This document shows positions 5,678-6,987 of a stretch of DNA of 6,987 nt, piece by piece. This DNA comes from Alphaproteobacteria bacterium (GTDB taxonomy: Bacteria > Pseudomonadota > Alphaproteobacteria > UBA6615). Under the pieces are notes generated by a model. That model did not search any database and had not been told where the DNA came from. It was given only the letters and a program-made list of their open reading frames with translations. The stretch's first letter is position 1; each line of letters begins with the position of its first letter. A program made the position numbers and the translations under genes. The stretch lies in contig JAQWSA010000022.1 in assembly GCA_029243445.1 (NCBI GenBank), forward strand, positions 1-6,987, in the 5' to 3' direction.

Positions 5678-6706
5678 TTAAAAGTCAGGTATATCAAGAC
5701 AATAAATACTAGAGGCATTATCATGGTACAAAAGAGCTTTTTCATTTGCAGAGTACCCTTTAGTGAGTCGCTTAAATGAATTCCATATGACATTATAGCT
5801 ACAACTAATTTTATCAACAGGAAAATTTGACTCAAATAGACAGCGATCTACACCAAATTTCTCAATTGTGTAATTATACCAATCGCACGTTGCCTCCATA
5901 AGAGTTTCACTCGATGGTGGTTTTGAATCCAAATGCCAGCCAAAACCATTTATTTCCATATTAATACCACCAAGTTTAGCAAACACATTAGAGCATTTAG
6001 CTAATTCAGAAATACTTTTTTTCCAAGCTTCAAATACCTCCTGTTTTTTATTCGCGTACGGGCCTACACCCAGGGGACCTCCCAAATGATTTAAAACAAT
6101 TGTTGTTTCGGGAAACGCGTTTGCAAGATCTATTAATTCAGGGATCTGCGGATGATATAACCATGCTTCGTAACTAAGTCCGTATTTGGACAACTGCGCA
6201 AAACCTTCTCTATACTGCTTGTTCATTAACAAATGGGGTGGGCGCTTACCACGGATTACAGGCACATCATCACTCTTATCCCAGGGTACACTATGGCGTA
6301 TTCCTCGGAATCTTTTACCACCAGCTAAAATTTGTGACTCCAAGACTGGTATAACGCCGTCTCCCAACAAAAGATTTACATGCCCGACAATACCCAAAGC
6401 AATACGGCTAGTTCCATAATGACCTGATGCGCTCATTGCAGCTATCCCGTTAACAAATTCGGTTTCTCCAATAGGTTTCATTTCCTCGGGTCCGTCAGCT
6501 TTATACATCGCTCCACATTCTATGTAGACGGTAGAAACAATATTATGACCACTATTAATATCAACTAGAATATCGTCTAAAAGATAACGGGATTGAGTTT
6601 GATCATCCCGAAACTCCCAAAAGTGATGGTGTGGATCACAAATTTTTAAATTTGGCTCTAGTGTCTTTTCTTCACTAAGTCCAAGCCAATCAGAGTTATC
6701 TTCCAT
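5678..6706 (-). CDS. Amidohydrolase-family TIM-barrel protein (COG3618, fuconolactonase/LigI-like)
   Basis: This is a 342-residue cytoplasmic hydrolase of the amidohydrolase_2 / COG3618 type, whose characterised members open sugar lactones (L-fuconolactonase) or 2-pyrone-4,6-dicarboxylate (LigI). Visible features are ICDPHHHFW at 22-30 with the strand-1 HxH (His26, His28), KRFRGIRH at 131-138, LYHPQIPELI at 183-192, VLNHLGGPLG at 204-213, AKLGGI at 243-248 and FESNFPVDK at 291-299. The last motif is the strand-8 position where LigI-type enzymes carry a catalytic Asp; here it is Asn294, with Asp298 four residues later. The exact reaction is therefore uncertain, and it may be an inactive or divergent hydrolase. 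ATG 6706 is preceded on the minus strand by AAGAAGG five bases away, a good ribosome site. Upstream on the same strand is the end of a probable cupin gene, and downstream is the bactofilin. The physiological substrate is unknown. Confidence 0.87.
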   Translation of the reverse strand: MEDNSDWLGLSEEKTLEPNLKICDPHHHFWEFRDDQTQSRYLLDDILVDINSGHNIVSTVYIECGAMYKADGPEEMKPIGETEFVNGIAAMSASGHYGTSRIALGIVGHVNLLLGDGVIPVLESQILAGGKRFRGIRHSVPWDKSDDVPVIRGKRPPHLLMNKQYREGFAQLSKYGLSYEAWLYHPQIPELIDLANAFPETTIVLNHLGGPLGVGPYANKKQEVFEAWKKSISELAKCSNVFAKLGGINMEINGFGWHLDSKPPSSETLMEATCDWYNYTIEKFGVDRCLFESNFPVDKISCSYNVIWNSFKRLTKGYSANEKALLYHDNASSIYCLDIPDF

Positions 6707-6771
6707 ATCAGCCTTCTTTCTTAACTATAAAAGAACTATGTAAATAAGCGGTGCAGCTAGAACTCTTGGAT

Positions 6772-6780
6772 ATTATAACA
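6772..6780 (-). promoter_or_regulatory. Extended -10 promoter of the amidohydrolase gene
   Basis: On the minus strand TGTTATAAT (6780-6772) is a full TG-n-TATAAT extended -10 element. It predicts a start near 6765 and a leader of roughly 60 bases before ATG 6706. No good -35 is seen, which extended -10 promoters tolerate. It overlaps one arm of the nested inverted repeat at 6776-6819, so binding there could affect it. Confidence 0.5.
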
Positions 6781-6819
6781 AGTTTATGAGATTCATTAGT
6801 AATCATAAATATTTTGTTA
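6776..6819. repeat. Nested inverted repeat upstream of the amidohydrolase gene
   Basis: On the plus strand, TAACAA at 6776-6781 pairs with TTGTTA at 6814-6819, and TTTATGA at 6783-6789 pairs with TCATAAA at 6803-6809. The central loop is 13 bases, and the two stem blocks are separated by one base on one side and four on the other. Together there are 13 potential pairs. No T-run follows on the minus strand, so it is a weak terminator candidate for the upstream gene and could instead be a protein-binding site. Confidence 0.4.
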
Positions 6820-6884
6820 CTATATGAATATGGTGATTAGCTGGCCAAATATAAAACTAAATAATATCACATACTATGAAAGGT

Positions 6885-6987
6885 CTATTTTTTATACTCG
6901 ATTTCTAATGCTATAATATCGTTATCACCCACATTAATAGCATTATGATCAAAGCCCTTTCCTACATCATAAAAACTAGCCTTTCCT
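6885..6987 (-). CDS. C-terminal fragment of a probable small cupin-type protein
   Basis: Read from the right edge on the minus strand, codons from 6986 give 33 residues, beginning GKASFYDVGKG and ending DNDIIALEIEYKK, then TAG at 6887-6885; one further base belongs to a codon cut by the window edge. The pattern of a glycine-led turn, a hydrophobic strand and an EIEYK ending resembles the last strands of small cupin proteins, where a phrase like NVGDNDFIxxEIE closes the barrel. The fold call is tentative because the metal-binding motifs are outside the window. The open frame, the absence of any competing frame at this edge and the protein-like composition support a real gene. It lies 178 bp upstream of the amidohydrolase on the same strand. 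Confidence 0.55.
   Translation of the reverse strand, partial: GKASFYDVGKGFDHNAINVGDNDIIALEIEYKK

Noticed and set aside
6186..6419. Plus-strand open frame of 77 codons opposite the amidohydrolase
   Set aside because: It is antisense to conserved hydrolase motifs and has no domain features.
1..6987. Mobile element, CRISPR array, tRNA/rRNA gene, toxin-antitoxin or phage-defence module
   Set aside because: No transposase or integrase, no regularly spaced repeats, no cloverleaf or rRNA-like sequence and no defence domains are visible; all long frames fall in housekeeping or catabolic families.

Overview
The window is AT-rich bacterial chromosome with ordinary, densely packed metabolic genes. 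The proteins (an Opp/Yej-type peptide ABC transporter ATPase, a GhrA-type hydroxyacid reductase, a long LLM flavin oxidoreductase, an M17 aminopeptidase, a YfcG-like glutathione transferase, a bactofilin and a fuconolactonase-like amidohydrolase) together suggest a marine-type, AT-rich alphaproteobacterium. This placement is an inference from protein style and base composition; no rRNA or other marker gene is present.

Layout. (1) 1-1130, plus strand: the last 64 codons of an ABC transporter ATPase run into a glyoxylate/hydroxypyruvate reductase through a TAATG stop/start overlap, so the two are co-transcribed and probably translationally coupled. A perfect 28-bp palindrome at 1173-1200 lies between this pair and the next, convergent gene. 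(2) 1223-4059, minus strand: an M17 leucyl-aminopeptidase-family protein, then, 149 bp downstream, a luciferase-like (LLM) flavin monooxygenase. The most likely starts differ from the longest open frames: ATG at 2533 for the LLM gene, and a TTG at 4059 with a good Shine-Dalgarno site for the peptidase. (3) 4060-4310: a divergent intergenic region with a 16-bp perfect palindrome and a plausible plus-strand promoter. (4) 4311-4949, plus strand: a Nu-class GST resembling E. coli YfcG. (5) 4950-5149: a 200-bp convergent spacer with only weak terminator-like signals. (6) 5150-6706, minus strand: an amidohydrolase followed, after 63 bp, by a small bactofilin. (7) 6707-6884: an intergenic region with an extended -10 promoter overlapping a nested inverted repeat. 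(8) 6885-6987, minus strand: the C-terminal 33 residues of a probable small cupin protein that continues beyond the window.

Functional picture. Most products are catabolic or detoxifying: peptide uptake and cleavage, alpha-keto acid reduction, flavin-dependent oxidation, thiol/disulfide chemistry, and lactone or amide hydrolysis. The bactofilin is the only cell-architecture gene. I see no mobile element, CRISPR array, tRNA or rRNA, toxin-antitoxin pair or defence module. I do not find a convincing undescribed system. The points most worth a second look are the transporter-reductase coupling, the two start-site corrections, the Asn in place of an expected Asp in the amidohydrolase, and the palindromic intergenic elements.
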